Positions 43,604-52,052 of a DNA stretch of 64,000 nucleotides are shown here, piece after piece. The notes beneath the pieces are model-generated. The model saw nothing but the letters and a program-made list of their open reading frames with translations, made no database searches and was not told where the DNA came from. Positions within the stretch are counted from its first letter, which is position 1. Every line of letters starts with the position of its first letter. Source of the stretch: ECT2AJA-110-A sp035399845 (GTDB taxonomy: Bacteria; Planctomycetota; Phycisphaerae; UBA1845; UTPLA1); assembly GCA_035399845.1 (NCBI GenBank), contig DAOPJV010000011.1, forward strand, positions 1 to 64,000, given 5' to 3'. The translations under genes were made by a program, and so were the position numbers.

Positions 43604-44152
43604 TCAATATCCAGTGATCCGCGGGTTCTTCCGCGGCTTTTCATCCTTGGTTCGATCGAAGACCATCAGCAGCTTCTCCTTGTCGAAGATCATCTCTTCG
43701 CGGGATCGGCCGACAAGATGGAATTCCGGCGTCAGTTCGATGGCGTCCACAGGGCAGGCTTCTTCGCACATGCCGCAGTAGATGCAGCGCAGTTCGTCAA
43801 TGTCAAACTGCGCGGGGTACTTCTCGCGATCGGGCCAGGGACTTTCCTGCCCCACGATGTGAATGCAGTGCGCCGGGCAGGCCGTCTCACACATGAAACA
43901 GGCGACGCACGCGACACGGCCCTGATCGTCACGATTGAGCCGATGGACGCCGCGATAGATCTCCTTGCGGAGCTGGCGGCGCTGCTCGGGATACTGAATG
44001 ACTTTCTTCTTACGAACATGCACGCTGAACATGTGACGCAGCGTCGTCCTGAAACCGCCGAAAATCTGCGGCAGGTACAGGCGCTCCGCCTTGGTCAGCG
44101 TCGGCTGATCGACGTTGATGACATCCTTGGTTTTCCAGTCAGACGCCGGCAT
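43604..44152 (-). CDS. nuoI: NADH-quinone oxidoreductase subunit I
   Basis: A 182-residue ferredoxin-like subunit carrying two [4Fe-4S] clusters (N6a and N6b) that pass electrons from NuoG toward the quinone site. Both cluster motifs are complete: CVACFMCETACP (~81-92) and CIYCGMCEEACP (~122-133). The ATG lies 14 bases inside the end of nuoH, so translation is coupled. Confidence 0.95.
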   Translation of the reverse strand: MPASDWKTKDVINVDQPTLTKAERLYLPQIFGGFRTTLRHMFSVHVRKKKVIQYPEQRRQLRKEIYRGVHRLNRDDQGRVACVACFMCETACPAHCIHIVGQESPWPDREKYPAQFDIDELRCIYCGMCEEACPVDAIELTPEFHLVGRSREEMIFDKEKLLMVFDRTKDEKPRKNPRITGY

Positions 44153-45491
44153 GCTGTAACTCGTATTCCTTCTCTCGTGTCGCCTTTTCTCGAACCAGCA
44201 GACTCTGCTGCCGTCCTGTGATCGGCGTCGAACTCATGAGCGATACCAACGCCCCACCCACCAGGACGCCGAGGTTCACCAGCGGCGACAGCCACTGCGA
44301 CCATCCGAAGTGAACGATCAGGATCTGCGCCGCCAGAATCAGAAGCCCCATCGGGACGAAGCTCTTCCACGCCAGTCGCATCAGCTGATCGAATCGGAAT
44401 CGCGGAAGAGACCAGCGAACCACCATGTACGCCGCGATGAACACCCCGATCTTCGCGCCGAAGACGCCCATCCGCGCAAGCATCCAGTACCACTCGCCGG
44501 AGGTATTCAGTTCCGTGCAGTACGGCAATGTGTAGCCGCCCCAGAAAAGACTGATCATGAAGGCGCTGGACGTGATCATGTGGGCGTACTCCCCGAGGAA
44601 GAACATCGCCCATTTCATGGCGCTGTACTCCGTATGGAAGCCGCCGATGAGTTCCTGCTCACATTCCGCCAGATCAAAGGGCGCCCGATTCGCCTCGGCC
44701 AGCGCCGCAATGAACAGCAGCAGCGCCGCCACGGGATGGTAGACGACGAGCCAGACGCCGTTGTGGCTTTGGGCCGCCACGGCGCCCTCCAGCCGCAGGC
44801 AGTCCATCACCTGGTCCGCCGGCAGCAGATAGCCGACCGTCACAATCGCGGTGAGGACGACAAGCCCGAGCGGGATCTCGTAGGAGATCATCTGCGCCGC
44901 GGCGCGCATCGCGCCATAAAACGCGTACTTGTTGTTACTCGCCCAGCCGCCCAGCACGACGCCGTAAACGCCCATCGACCCCACGGCAAGAATGTAAAGC
45001 ACGGCGATGTCGATGCTCGCAACCTGCGCCACCAGCGGCGCGGCGTCGGCGTTCATCCAGGGCCACTTGAACGTTCCGCCCCACGGGATCACGGCGTAGC
45101 CGATCAACGCGACGACGAACATCATGAACGGCGCCAGCACGAAGAGCGCCCGATCCACATGGCCGGGGGTGATGTCTTCCTTCAGCAGCAGCTTCACGCC
45201 GTCCGCCAGCGGCTGAAGCAGCCCCAGGGGACCCACGCGATTGGGACCGTAGCGATCCTGGATCCAGGCGGAGATCTTTCGCTCAAGCAGGATGCAGTAG
45301 GCGACGGCTGTCATCACACCGCCGAAAATCGCCAGCGAAAGAATGACACTGAACCAGAACTGGTCCGCCAGCAGCCACTTGATCTGTTCCATGAACATGA
45401 CGATCAGTGACAGAACGACGATTCCGCCGATCGAGACGGCGAGCAGCCCCGACAGGATCGGATGCTTCATGATGGCTCGTAGCAGCGCCAA
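44139..45491 (-). CDS. nuoH: NADH-quinone oxidoreductase subunit H
   Basis: A 450-residue subunit with about eight to ten spans that lines the quinone chamber. Seen: LLERKISAWIQDRYGPNRVGPLG, LADGVKLLLKEDITP, AQMISYEIPLG and EANRAPFDLAECEQELIGGFHTEYSA, all hallmarks of NuoH. Slightly longer than E. coli NuoH (325), mostly through an N-terminal span and C-terminal extension. A second ATG seven codons in is possible. 64 bp follow nuoG. Confidence 0.95.
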   Translation of the reverse strand: MALLRAIMKHPILSGLLAVSIGGIVVLSLIVMFMEQIKWLLADQFWFSVILSLAIFGGVMTAVAYCILLERKISAWIQDRYGPNRVGPLGLLQPLADGVKLLLKEDITPGHVDRALFVLAPFMMFVVALIGYAVIPWGGTFKWPWMNADAAPLVAQVASIDIAVLYILAVGSMGVYGVVLGGWASNNKYAFYGAMRAAAQMISYEIPLGLVVLTAIVTVGYLLPADQVMDCLRLEGAVAAQSHNGVWLVVYHPVAALLLFIAALAEANRAPFDLAECEQELIGGFHTEYSAMKWAMFFLGEYAHMITSSAFMISLFWGGYTLPYCTELNTSGEWYWMLARMGVFGAKIGVFIAAYMVVRWSLPRFRFDQLMRLAWKSFVPMGLLILAAQILIVHFGWSQWLSPLVNLGVLVGGALVSLMSSTPITGRQQSLLVREKATREKEYELQHAGV

Positions 45492-45555
45492 GTTCGCAAC
45501 ATCCCTATTTGCTTCGCGCGGCGCCCGTTTGGCGACGCCAGCGACTTACGTCTTC

Positions 45556-47178
45556 CTAATGCGCGTGCGCCGGCGGCGCCGGCGCGACGTGCAACTGCCC
45601 GAACGCGGGGATCGACGCGGCCATCCTATCGCGGACCTGCGCCGCGTTGTAGAGGCCCGATTCACCCGTCAGTTGAAATAAGTAGTTCCCGTCGCGCTGA
45701 CAGCCATCCGGCGGATTGATCGCCGACTCAAACGGCTGGATCTTCCCCTGATGATTCACGAAGCAGCCCGATCGCTCGACCCAGGCGCAGCTTGCGATCA
45801 CGACATTGGCGCCGTCCGTCAGCTTGCTCGGAAACAGGTCCTGCACGAGCGTGAAAGGTGTCTTGTCGCCGGCGGTCGCGATCTCCTTCGTGACCCACTC
45901 CTTCGGATAACCGCCGACAAACCAGGCGGCGCCGTAACCGCCCTTGCCCGCCTTCGCCAGGAACTCCTCCAGCGTCGGCGATTCGCCGCCCAGGGCCTCG
46001 AGAATCATCTCGATACCGCGGCGATTTGGGGCTTTTTCCGCGAGAATCGTGAATTTCGGGGTCGCGCCATTCGCATTGACGGGGAAGTTCCTGTCATCCC
46101 CCTCGAACGGAACGGGGCCCATCACGAGCGCCGCCTTCTCATCAATCGAGCGGATGAACGTCGCCAGCAGCCACGCCTCCTCGCACGACATGAACGGCGA
46201 CAGCATGCAGGCGATCGATCCGGCGCCCTTCTCTTCGACAACGCGTCCGAGTCTCAGCCGCGCCACTTCGTCCAGCGCCGCCCATTCGGCCGTCTGCGCT
46301 TCGACGCCACGACGGACTTTCAGCCCCGTCAGGCGGTTCGCGTCGTTGACGTACTTGAATCCGAAGCGGCCTTCATCGCACATCCACCAGTCGTTGACGC
46401 CGGGGTTGTAGCGGGGCTTGAGACGCCAGACCTGATTCTTGTTGTGATCGACGTGAATCGCACAGCCGACGGCGCAGCCGTTGCAGACGCTGTCGACGCT
46501 CCTGAGAAACCAGACGCGCTGGTCCATCAGGAAGTCCTTGTCGAGCAGACTGCCGACGGGACAGATGTCGACAACATTTCCCTGCAGATCGTTTTCGAGG
46601 GGAACGCCGGGAAACACATCGATCTCTGCGCGGCTGCCGCGATTGATAATGCCCAGTTCCCCCGTGCCCGCGACTTCATCGCAGAAGCGCACGCAGCGGG
46701 AGCACATCACGCAGCGATCCGAATACAGCAGCGTGCGCGAACCGACATCCTTTTTGGGATTCTTGTTCTTGGGCTCCACCATCTGGCTTGTGGCGTCGCC
46801 GAATTTCTGGCTGTAGTCCTGCAGGTAGCACTCGCCCGCCTGGTCGCAGACCGGGCAGTCGAGCGGATGGTTCAGAAGGAAATACTCCATGCATTCCTTC
46901 TGATTCTCCTGCACCTTGTCCGAGGCGAAGCGGACTTCCAGACCGTCGCGGACCGGCGTCTGACAGCTCGGAAACAACTTCGGCGCCCATCCCATCTCCT
47001 TGGTCTGGGGATGGGGCATCTTCATCTCCATCAGGCAGAGACGACATGAAGCGACGACGCTGAGGCCCGGGTGATAGCAGTAGTGCGGGATGTCCATCCC
47101 CGCCTCCAGGGCCGCCTGAAGAACGGGAATCCGGTCCCGGCACTCGATCTCTTTTCCATCAATGATGATCTTTGGCAT
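45556..47178 (-). CDS. nuoG: NADH-quinone oxidoreductase subunit G
   Basis: A 540-residue iron-sulfur subunit. The N-terminal ferredoxin part binds [2Fe-2S] (C34, C45, C48 in HYCYHPGLSVVASCRLC plus a later Cys). Then CPVCDQAGECYLQDYS with the His-containing N5 region, CVMCSRCVRFC, and CNGCAVGC for the N7-type or molybdopterin-type [4Fe-4S] site. The remaining ~270 residues are a shortened molybdopterin-oxidoreductase-like domain, so the protein is at the short end of the family. The frame is open to 47307, but homology begins at ATG 47178. First gene of the nuoG-N unit. Confidence 0.94.
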   Translation of the reverse strand: MPKIIIDGKEIECRDRIPVLQAALEAGMDIPHYCYHPGLSVVASCRLCLMEMKMPHPQTKEMGWAPKLFPSCQTPVRDGLEVRFASDKVQENQKECMEYFLLNHPLDCPVCDQAGECYLQDYSQKFGDATSQMVEPKNKNPKKDVGSRTLLYSDRCVMCSRCVRFCDEVAGTGELGIINRGSRAEIDVFPGVPLENDLQGNVVDICPVGSLLDKDFLMDQRVWFLRSVDSVCNGCAVGCAIHVDHNKNQVWRLKPRYNPGVNDWWMCDEGRFGFKYVNDANRLTGLKVRRGVEAQTAEWAALDEVARLRLGRVVEEKGAGSIACMLSPFMSCEEAWLLATFIRSIDEKAALVMGPVPFEGDDRNFPVNANGATPKFTILAEKAPNRRGIEMILEALGGESPTLEEFLAKAGKGGYGAAWFVGGYPKEWVTKEIATAGDKTPFTLVQDLFPSKLTDGANVVIASCAWVERSGCFVNHQGKIQPFESAINPPDGCQRDGNYLFQLTGESGLYNAAQVRDRMAASIPAFGQLHVAPAPPAHAH

Positions 47179-47356
47179 GGGCGTCAGCCTGAGGGCGTTC
47201 TCTTTCCCGTCGATCCGATGTTCGATCCGCGACTTTGGGCGCCGACGACACAGATCGCCGGAAACAAAAGCCGCCTCGGCCGACGTCAGTAAGCCCCTGC
47301 CAGTCAATCGTTTGACCGCGCCTGCTGGGGAGCGTCTTCCACCGTCGCCCGTCAGA

Positions 47357-47378
47357 GTTCGTGAAAAATATCACGAAC
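47357..47378 (-). promoter_or_regulatory. Palindromic operator at the nuoG start site (Rex-like architecture)
   Basis: GTTCGTGA (47357-47364) and TCACGAAC (47371-47378) are perfect 8-bp arms around an AT-only 6-base centre. The inferred transcription start from the promoter just upstream is near 47381, so the site covers about +4 to +25, a repressor position. The TGA-N6-TCA core with flanking symmetry is the layout of Rex sites (TTGTGA-N6-TCACAA), and Rex controls nuo in some bacteria. The flanking bases differ, so another dimeric regulator is possible. Confidence 0.6.
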
Positions 47379-47387
47379 TAAGGCGAT

Positions 47388-47416
47388 ATGATAGGGCAAA
47401 TCCCGCTTTGTGACAC
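47388..47416 (-). promoter_or_regulatory. Promoter of nuoG-N
   Basis: On the minus strand GTGTCA (47416-47411) is four of six to TTGACA, and TATCAT (47393-47388) is five of six to TATAAT, with exactly 17 bp between. The start of transcription should be near 47381, giving a leader of about 200 bases before ATG 47178. Confidence 0.6.
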
Positions 47417-47489
47417 CCCCGCGTGATCGACTCATCGCGGGATAAATCGCACGCCGCAGGCGAACGCCGGCGCCGCGCGATCCGGGCGC

Positions 47490-47534
47490 CGCCATAAAAG
47501 GAAATCGCAGGTCCGACGACGTCGGACCTGCGAT
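47490..47534 (-). terminator. Terminator after the lipoprotein gene at 47584
   Basis: A 31-base near-perfect palindrome (arms 47504-47518 and 47520-47534) followed on the minus strand by TTTCCTTTTA. It separates the exported-protein genes from the nuoG promoter. Confidence 0.75.
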
Positions 47535-47583
47535 CTGAGTACTTCACTACAACGTGTGAGGTCAGCGAATCGCCCCGGGGGCG

Positions 47584-48567
47584 TTACCCGTCGTTCGGCT
47601 GGTGCTCGATGTCGCCGTTCGCGTCCGTGACGAGCCAGACGACGTCGCGATTCGGATCCGGGTCCTCCGCGTCGGTGAACGAACCCGTTCGCTCCGGATC
47701 GAGCGCGACCCAGACAATGGCGCCGCCCAGCGGATACTGCGTCAGGGATGACGCACGGGTCGGATCGAGGTTCAGGCGACTCGCCGGCGTTCGGCCGGTC
47801 CCCTGTCCGCAGGTCGTTCCCTGGATACGCGTGGACGTAACGTCGAGCAGCGGATTGGGGCGATTGTTCTGCAGGAATCGGAACGAGACGGCCGTGCACG
47901 TGTCCGACGGATCCTGGCACTCAAAGCCGTCGTCGCCGCTGATGAACGCGATGAATTCAGGAACCGGCACCAGCGGTGATCCGTTGTCCGATCGCACATG
48001 CAGATTGCCCACGGGCGGGATCTCGTCCGGCGTCTCCAGATTCGCGTCAAGCGGCGGAAGCCCGAAGCCCTCGCCAACGCCGAACTCCTTCACCAGCAGC
48101 CGTGATCCGCGCTGCAGGTAGATGAAATTACAGGAGTAACTCACAGACGTGCCGATCGGCTGATCGAACGCGATGACGTCTCGATAGCCGGCGCGGATGT
48201 AATTCTGAATGTCGGCGTCGTTCCGGACGAAACCATCCTCCTTGCCGTCCGCGCGGACGCCCGCCGTCACGATAAACAACATGCGATACGCCACAGGATA
48301 CGGCGACGCGTTTCGAACTTCGGACGTGATCGTCTGAAGCTCGACGGGGATGTCGTCAAAGTAGGTGTAGTCGCCCGCGACCACGCCGCCACCGCCACCA
48401 CCCGCGCCCGCCGCCACCGGGACCCCCGGAAACAACGTGTTAAAGGCGCCCGCCGAGAACGGACTGACCTTGCCGCAACCGATGATGATCGCCGCCGTCA
48501 CGAACACGCCGAGGATCAAGGTCAACCCCGGTTGGCGAGACGCAATCAAAGATGCCTTTCGTCGCAT
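47584..48567 (-). CDS. Lipoprotein of unknown function
   Basis: A 327-residue lipoprotein with a basic N-region, a hydrophobic core and lipobox IIGC (Cys 31). GGAGGAAG lies about six bases before the ATG. A Gly-rich linker (AGAGGGGGG near 55) leads to a beta-rich domain with YSCNFIYLQRGSRLLV near 150 and several Cys (CQDPSDTC near 224) that may form disulfides. The C-terminus is Asp/Asn-rich. No family recognised. It is one of four exported-protein genes between nuoF and nuoG. Confidence 0.75.
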   Translation of the reverse strand: MRRKASLIASRQPGLTLILGVFVTAAIIIGCGKVSPFSAGAFNTLFPGVPVAAGAGGGGGGVVAGDYTYFDDIPVELQTITSEVRNASPYPVAYRMLFIVTAGVRADGKEDGFVRNDADIQNYIRAGYRDVIAFDQPIGTSVSYSCNFIYLQRGSRLLVKEFGVGEGFGLPPLDANLETPDEIPPVGNLHVRSDNGSPLVPVPEFIAFISGDDGFECQDPSDTCTAVSFRFLQNNRPNPLLDVTSTRIQGTTCGQGTGRTPASRLNLDPTRASSLTQYPLGGAIVWVALDPERTGSFTDAEDPDPNRDVVWLVTDANGDIEHQPNDG

Positions 48568-48807
48568 CAGAATCTTCCTCCAGCGTTACGTAGCGAGCGT
48601 TTAAGTACGAGGGCGTCGACTGTGAACAGTCACTCCCCCGCGGAGCCCGAATTATACCGCGAAACGAGTGTCGGTAACAGCATCCCGACGCGCCCAAAGC
48701 CCCAATTGTCCACCGGAAATCCGCCCCCGAAGGCTCGCGCCGGCACAGGACCGCCGGCGCCCCGCGATTCGATGGCGCCCTGTGATCAGCCGATAACCCG
48801 GGCCGGC

Positions 48808-49737
48808 CTACTCGTAGTGACCGCGCAGGAAGCGCTCGCGCCGTTCAAGCCGGGCGCCGTCTGTCGCTTCCATCGATTTCCATCGCCTGCGGGCGGACAG
48901 AATCGCTTCGACAACCTTCGCATCGTAGTTCGGAACAACGCCCTCAAGGCGCTTGCGCAGGTCCTCCGGCGCGGACAGCTGCAGGTAGGCGCAGACATAA
49001 TTCGTACGCAGGGCCGACGGATTCTCGCCGATCCGGTCCCAGTTGATCCCGTCCTCACGCGCCGCCTCAAACGCCCTGCGGAAGAGAGACCAGCCGAACT
49101 GGTCCTTGAGCTCTGCGAACATCCTGTCCTGGGGGCTCTGAAGCTGCCGGGCGTGACCAACGCCCACATCCGGACGAAGCGACAGTTCAATCTGCACCGC
49201 CGTCATCTTGGGGAACGGGCTGATGTGGTTCGCCCACCAATCGACCGGCCAGCCGCCACTGACGGTCTGCCCCAGCACGAGATTCGTCATCTCGTGTGTA
49301 ATGATGGCGACGGCCCACCATCCTTTGACACCCTGATCTGTCTCATAGAACAGGTCGTAGGAAATCCCGATTCCCGGATGATTGTCGCCGGGAAGGTGTT
49401 TCAGTTCGCCAATATCACCCACCGCGAATCCGCCTCCGGTCTTCGGCCAGGCGAGGAGATAGTACTTCGTTCGTTCCGGCGTGATTCCCCAACAGGCGCA
49501 CAGGTGATCGAACGCCTGGTCGGCGTATTCGTAGAGCGCTTCGTAGTCCTTCTGATGCGCCTTGAAGTGATCCTCCCGGACGCACCAGATCCAGTGTCGC
49601 CCCTCGTGGACCTGCACGATCTTCGGCTCGATGGCGGGCGCCTCTTTCTTCTCACTGTCAGACGGCGCCATCGCCGGCGCGACCGTCAGAATCGCCGCCA
49701 GCATCAGCCCGAACCCGATCGTCTCAAATCGACGCAT
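48808..49737 (-). CDS. Exported protein with a HEMTN peptidase-like helix
   Basis: A 309-residue secreted protein with a signal peptide (~1-25, ending AMA). GGGGAGG lies before ATG 49737, which is preferred over 49767. The mature part has Trp- and Tyr-rich segments and a helix AIITHEMTNLVLG in the position where secreted gluzincin-type peptidases have HExxH. Here the second His is Asn, so zinc-peptidase activity is doubtful. GGWPVDWWANH and a helical C-terminal half (FRRAFEAAREDGINW) follow. It could be a degenerate or unusual metallopeptidase-like protein; no family is assigned. Confidence 0.6.
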   Translation of the reverse strand: MRRFETIGFGLMLAAILTVAPAMAPSDSEKKEAPAIEPKIVQVHEGRHWIWCVREDHFKAHQKDYEALYEYADQAFDHLCACWGITPERTKYYLLAWPKTGGGFAVGDIGELKHLPGDNHPGIGISYDLFYETDQGVKGWWAVAIITHEMTNLVLGQTVSGGWPVDWWANHISPFPKMTAVQIELSLRPDVGVGHARQLQSPQDRMFAELKDQFGWSLFRRAFEAAREDGINWDRIGENPSALRTNYVCAYLQLSAPEDLRKRLEGVVPNYDAKVVEAILSARRRWKSMEATDGARLERRERFLRGHYE

Positions 49738-49801
49738 CGCTTCCTCCCCGAAGTCCTCGCGTTCCATCTGAGCCCGGGCTCAGACGCTCACAACGGCGAC
49801 G

Positions 49802-50587
49802 CTACGCGCCACCACCCCTGACGACATCTTTCAACATCGGGAACGACTTCGCCTTTTTCATTCCCTGCCGGATCGAATCCGCCGGACAGAGCCAGAGGAC
49901 CGTCTTCTGCTGGATCTTTCCTGCGCGAGCGACGATCCCGATGACCTTTCCCGTCGTTCCGCTGACGATCGGGGCGCCCTCCTGCGAACGAACGGTCTTC
50001 GTCGAGTCGATCCGGACGCGAATGTACCCCGGCCAGACTTCATCGACCACGCCGTCCATCCAGAGGTAGCCCCGAGGTTCATGCTCCGTCATGAATGGAA
50101 ACCAGACGGGCTCGCCCTGCACAGGGCCGGCGCGATCGTCGAGCTGCAGTGTGCGCTCGATCGCCATCTCGCCGATCGGCATGACGATGTAATCGTGCTG
50201 ATAGTCGGGTGTCGGCTCGAACTTCCCCGGACGGCCGGGTTCCCCCCACGACTGCGCCATGACGGCCAGCGGCGCGTAGTCACCGATGTTGACCGCGTTG
50301 ACGCTCACGAGCGCCGGCATGTCGGCTTTGACACTGCTCGCTGCGATCACCGCCGCGTTTTTCCCCTCCGGCGTGCGAATGAAGAATCCGGCGCCGCCCA
50401 TGCCATCCTTCTTGAAGTCGTATTGAAAGTACGTCTGGAAGAGAATCGCCCCGTCAGGCCGCTGCGCCGTCACGGCAATCGCCGGTGTGGCCGGCGTCGC
50501 GGGCGCTTTGGGCCGACAGCCTGCACAGAAAAAGAACCCGATTGACAACAGCGGAAGAACCGCGATGACGATGACTCGACGACCCAT
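49802..50587 (-). CDS. Lipoprotein with a possible degenerate trypsin-like domain
   Basis: A 261-residue lipoprotein; lipobox CAGC (Cys 24) after an IAVLPLLSIGFFF core. AAGGAGG eight bases before ATG 50587 fixes the start, although the frame is open to 51136. The domain begins GGAGFFIRTPEGKNAAVIAAS and later has SQEGAPIVSGTTGKVIGIVARAG, which resembles the GDSGSPVV...GKVVGI stretch of trypsin-like proteases. The nucleophile position is Gly or Ala, and no clear His-Asp pair was found, so it would be inactive. The resemblance is by eye and modest. Confidence 0.6.
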   Translation of the reverse strand: MGRRVIVIAVLPLLSIGFFFCAGCRPKAPATPATPAIAVTAQRPDGAILFQTYFQYDFKKDGMGGAGFFIRTPEGKNAAVIAASSVKADMPALVSVNAVNIGDYAPLAVMAQSWGEPGRPGKFEPTPDYQHDYIVMPIGEMAIERTLQLDDRAGPVQGEPVWFPFMTEHEPRGYLWMDGVVDEVWPGYIRVRIDSTKTVRSQEGAPIVSGTTGKVIGIVARAGKIQQKTVLWLCPADSIRQGMKKAKSFPMLKDVVRGGGA

Positions 50588-51187
50588 GATGAACCTCCTT
50601 TTCGAGGGAATATCACACGCCGTTTGAGCGGGAATGTCAAAGAAATTGGCCGATCGACGCGGCGGGCGACAACAACGGGTCGAAATCCTGCCCGGCGATC
50701 CACCTCCCGGCGCGTCGCCGGACATTGTCCATGAAACTCCCTGACGACCCGCGATTCCGTCAGCAGGGACGCCGTCGACGGCCCCTCCGTCCCGGCGGAT
50801 CAACGACGTGACGCGTGGCCGAAGATCCCGTCGCCGAATCATCGATCCACGGAACCGCGACGTGATGCGAACCGAGGGACACCGGACGCTTGTCGGCGTT
50901 GGCGCCCTTCGGCCGAATGGCCAGCTCCCGGCGCGAACCGATCGTCCAGGGATCGCGCCGACGCCGCCCTGTTTCCTTGTGCCACAATGCTGGCACACAA
51001 TCTCAGTCAAGCATGCCATACAGATGGCGCCGCCTGGACAATATCGTCGCAAAACGAGGAAATTCACTGGACCCCGTGCGGTCGCCGCACAATGATCCCC
51101 GCAACATTCGGGCCGGTGAAACTCATCTGTGCACATTCGTGCCGCCGGCGTTCAACTGACGCGCCTTTGGGAAGAGGAGCTTTCGTC
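50588..51187. other. Intergenic region between divergent genes
   Basis: No supported gene in 600 bp, although the frame upstream of the minus-strand lipoprotein stays open here. It should hold divergent promoters for the lipoprotein (50587) and the dockerin protein (51188). An inverted repeat at 50978-50997 is listed separately. No clear -35/-10 pair was found. Confidence 0.5.
50978..50997. promoter_or_regulatory. Inverted repeat TGTGCCA-N6-TGGCACA, possible operator
   Basis: Perfect 7-bp arms (50978-50984 and 50991-50997) with a 6-base centre in the divergent intergenic region, 190 bp before the dockerin gene. The half-site TGGCAC resembles the -24 element of sigma-54 promoters, but the -12 GC is missing on both strands. 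Confidence 0.4.
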
Positions 51188-51973
51188 ATGATCAGGAAGT
51201 ATGCGATCGCAGCGGCATTCACGACCGCCCTGTCGACGTCTTTCGCCCACGCAACGCTGCAGGGCCCCGCCTATCCGCCGCCCAACGATGTGACCGTCAC
51301 GCCGGTCGGCGAAAACGCCGGCGCGGCGGGTGGAATCACGTTCCAGTTCACCAACGTCGACCTCACGGACCTGACCGCACTCTATTGGGGCCTGGATCAG
51401 ATGGTCGAAGTGTCGCTCAACACACTGACGCACGATTACCTGACCTACACGGGACACACGTCAACGACCGCCACCTGGCTCGGAACCTCAACGCTGTACA
51501 CGCTCTCCGGCCAGGTCCCGCACAACACGCGTCTGACGATCACACTCACCGGCGCCGCAACGTTCATCGACGCGAGTTCCGTGGGCGTCATGAGCGACGA
51601 AGTGGTCGTCGCCGTCATCTCGGGCGACTTCAGCGCAAACTTCCGGTTCGAACTGGACGATCCCGCCAACGCCGACCCTTATGACGCCCTGTTCGTCGTC
51701 TTCGACGCGGCGCAGAACACAGCGCCGTCCGACATCGTCCAGTCCGGTTTCGGCGCCGGATTCTGGTGGGACGGACCTCTCTACGGTGACATGAACTGCG
51801 ACGACGTGGTCGATCTGCAGGATATCTCGCCATTCGGCATGGCGCTCGTCGACGCCGACGCCTACATGGCGAACTGGCCGGCGTGCGATATTCTTCTTGG
51901 TGACATGAATCGCGACGGACTGGTGAACGGATTGGATCTGGCCGGTTTCGTCGCGGCGCTGCTGGGCCCATGA
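51188..51973 (+). CDS. Secreted protein with C-terminal dockerin-like domain
   Basis: A 261-residue protein with signal peptide MIRKYAIAAAFTTALSTS...AHA and GAGGAG before ATG 51188. Residues ~25-195 are a Thr-rich beta-sandwich domain. The last ~65 residues contain two EF-hand-like segments typical of planctomycete dockerin type I-like domains: GDMNCDDVVDLQDISPFGMAL and GDMNRDGLVNGLDLAGFVAAL. It is probably a surface or biofilm-matrix protein. It is the only plus-strand gene inside the complex I region. Confidence 0.8.
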   Translation: MIRKYAIAAAFTTALSTSFAHATLQGPAYPPPNDVTVTPVGENAGAAGGITFQFTNVDLTDLTALYWGLDQMVEVSLNTLTHDYLTYTGHTSTTATWLGTSTLYTLSGQVPHNTRLTITLTGAATFIDASSVGVMSDEVVVAVISGDFSANFRFELDDPANADPYDALFVVFDAAQNTAPSDIVQSGFGAGFWWDGPLYGDMNCDDVVDLQDISPFGMALVDADAYMANWPACDILLGDMNRDGLVNGLDLAGFVAALLGP

Positions 51974-52052
51974 CCAGGTGAAACCGCCGCCGCGGCGAAT
52001 ACGCGCGGTCGAATCCGGCGGGCTTCGAAACTCATGATCCAGGCTGCGCCGA

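Larger units (their letters stand above)
47179..47583. other. Intergenic region with the nuoG promoter and a convergent-side terminator
   Basis: No gene. From right to left on the minus strand it holds the terminator of the lipoprotein gene (47490-47534), the nuoG promoter (47388-47416) with its palindromic operator (47357-47378), and a ~180-base untranslated leader of nuoG. Confidence 0.6.

Noticed and set aside
42775..43644. Long form of NuoJ from ATG 43644
   Set aside because: The extra 35 residues are Arg-rich, unlike NuoJ, and would overlap the end of nuoI; a TTG at 43539 fits the family better.
50978..51010. Sigma-54 promoter
   Set aside because: TGGCAC is present as a -24-like element but there is no GC at the -12 position with correct spacing on either strand.
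49802..51136. 444-residue form of the lipoprotein with start at 51136
   Set aside because: The upstream part is Arg-rich and not protein-like, while AAGGAGG plus a lipoprotein signal marks the start at 50587.
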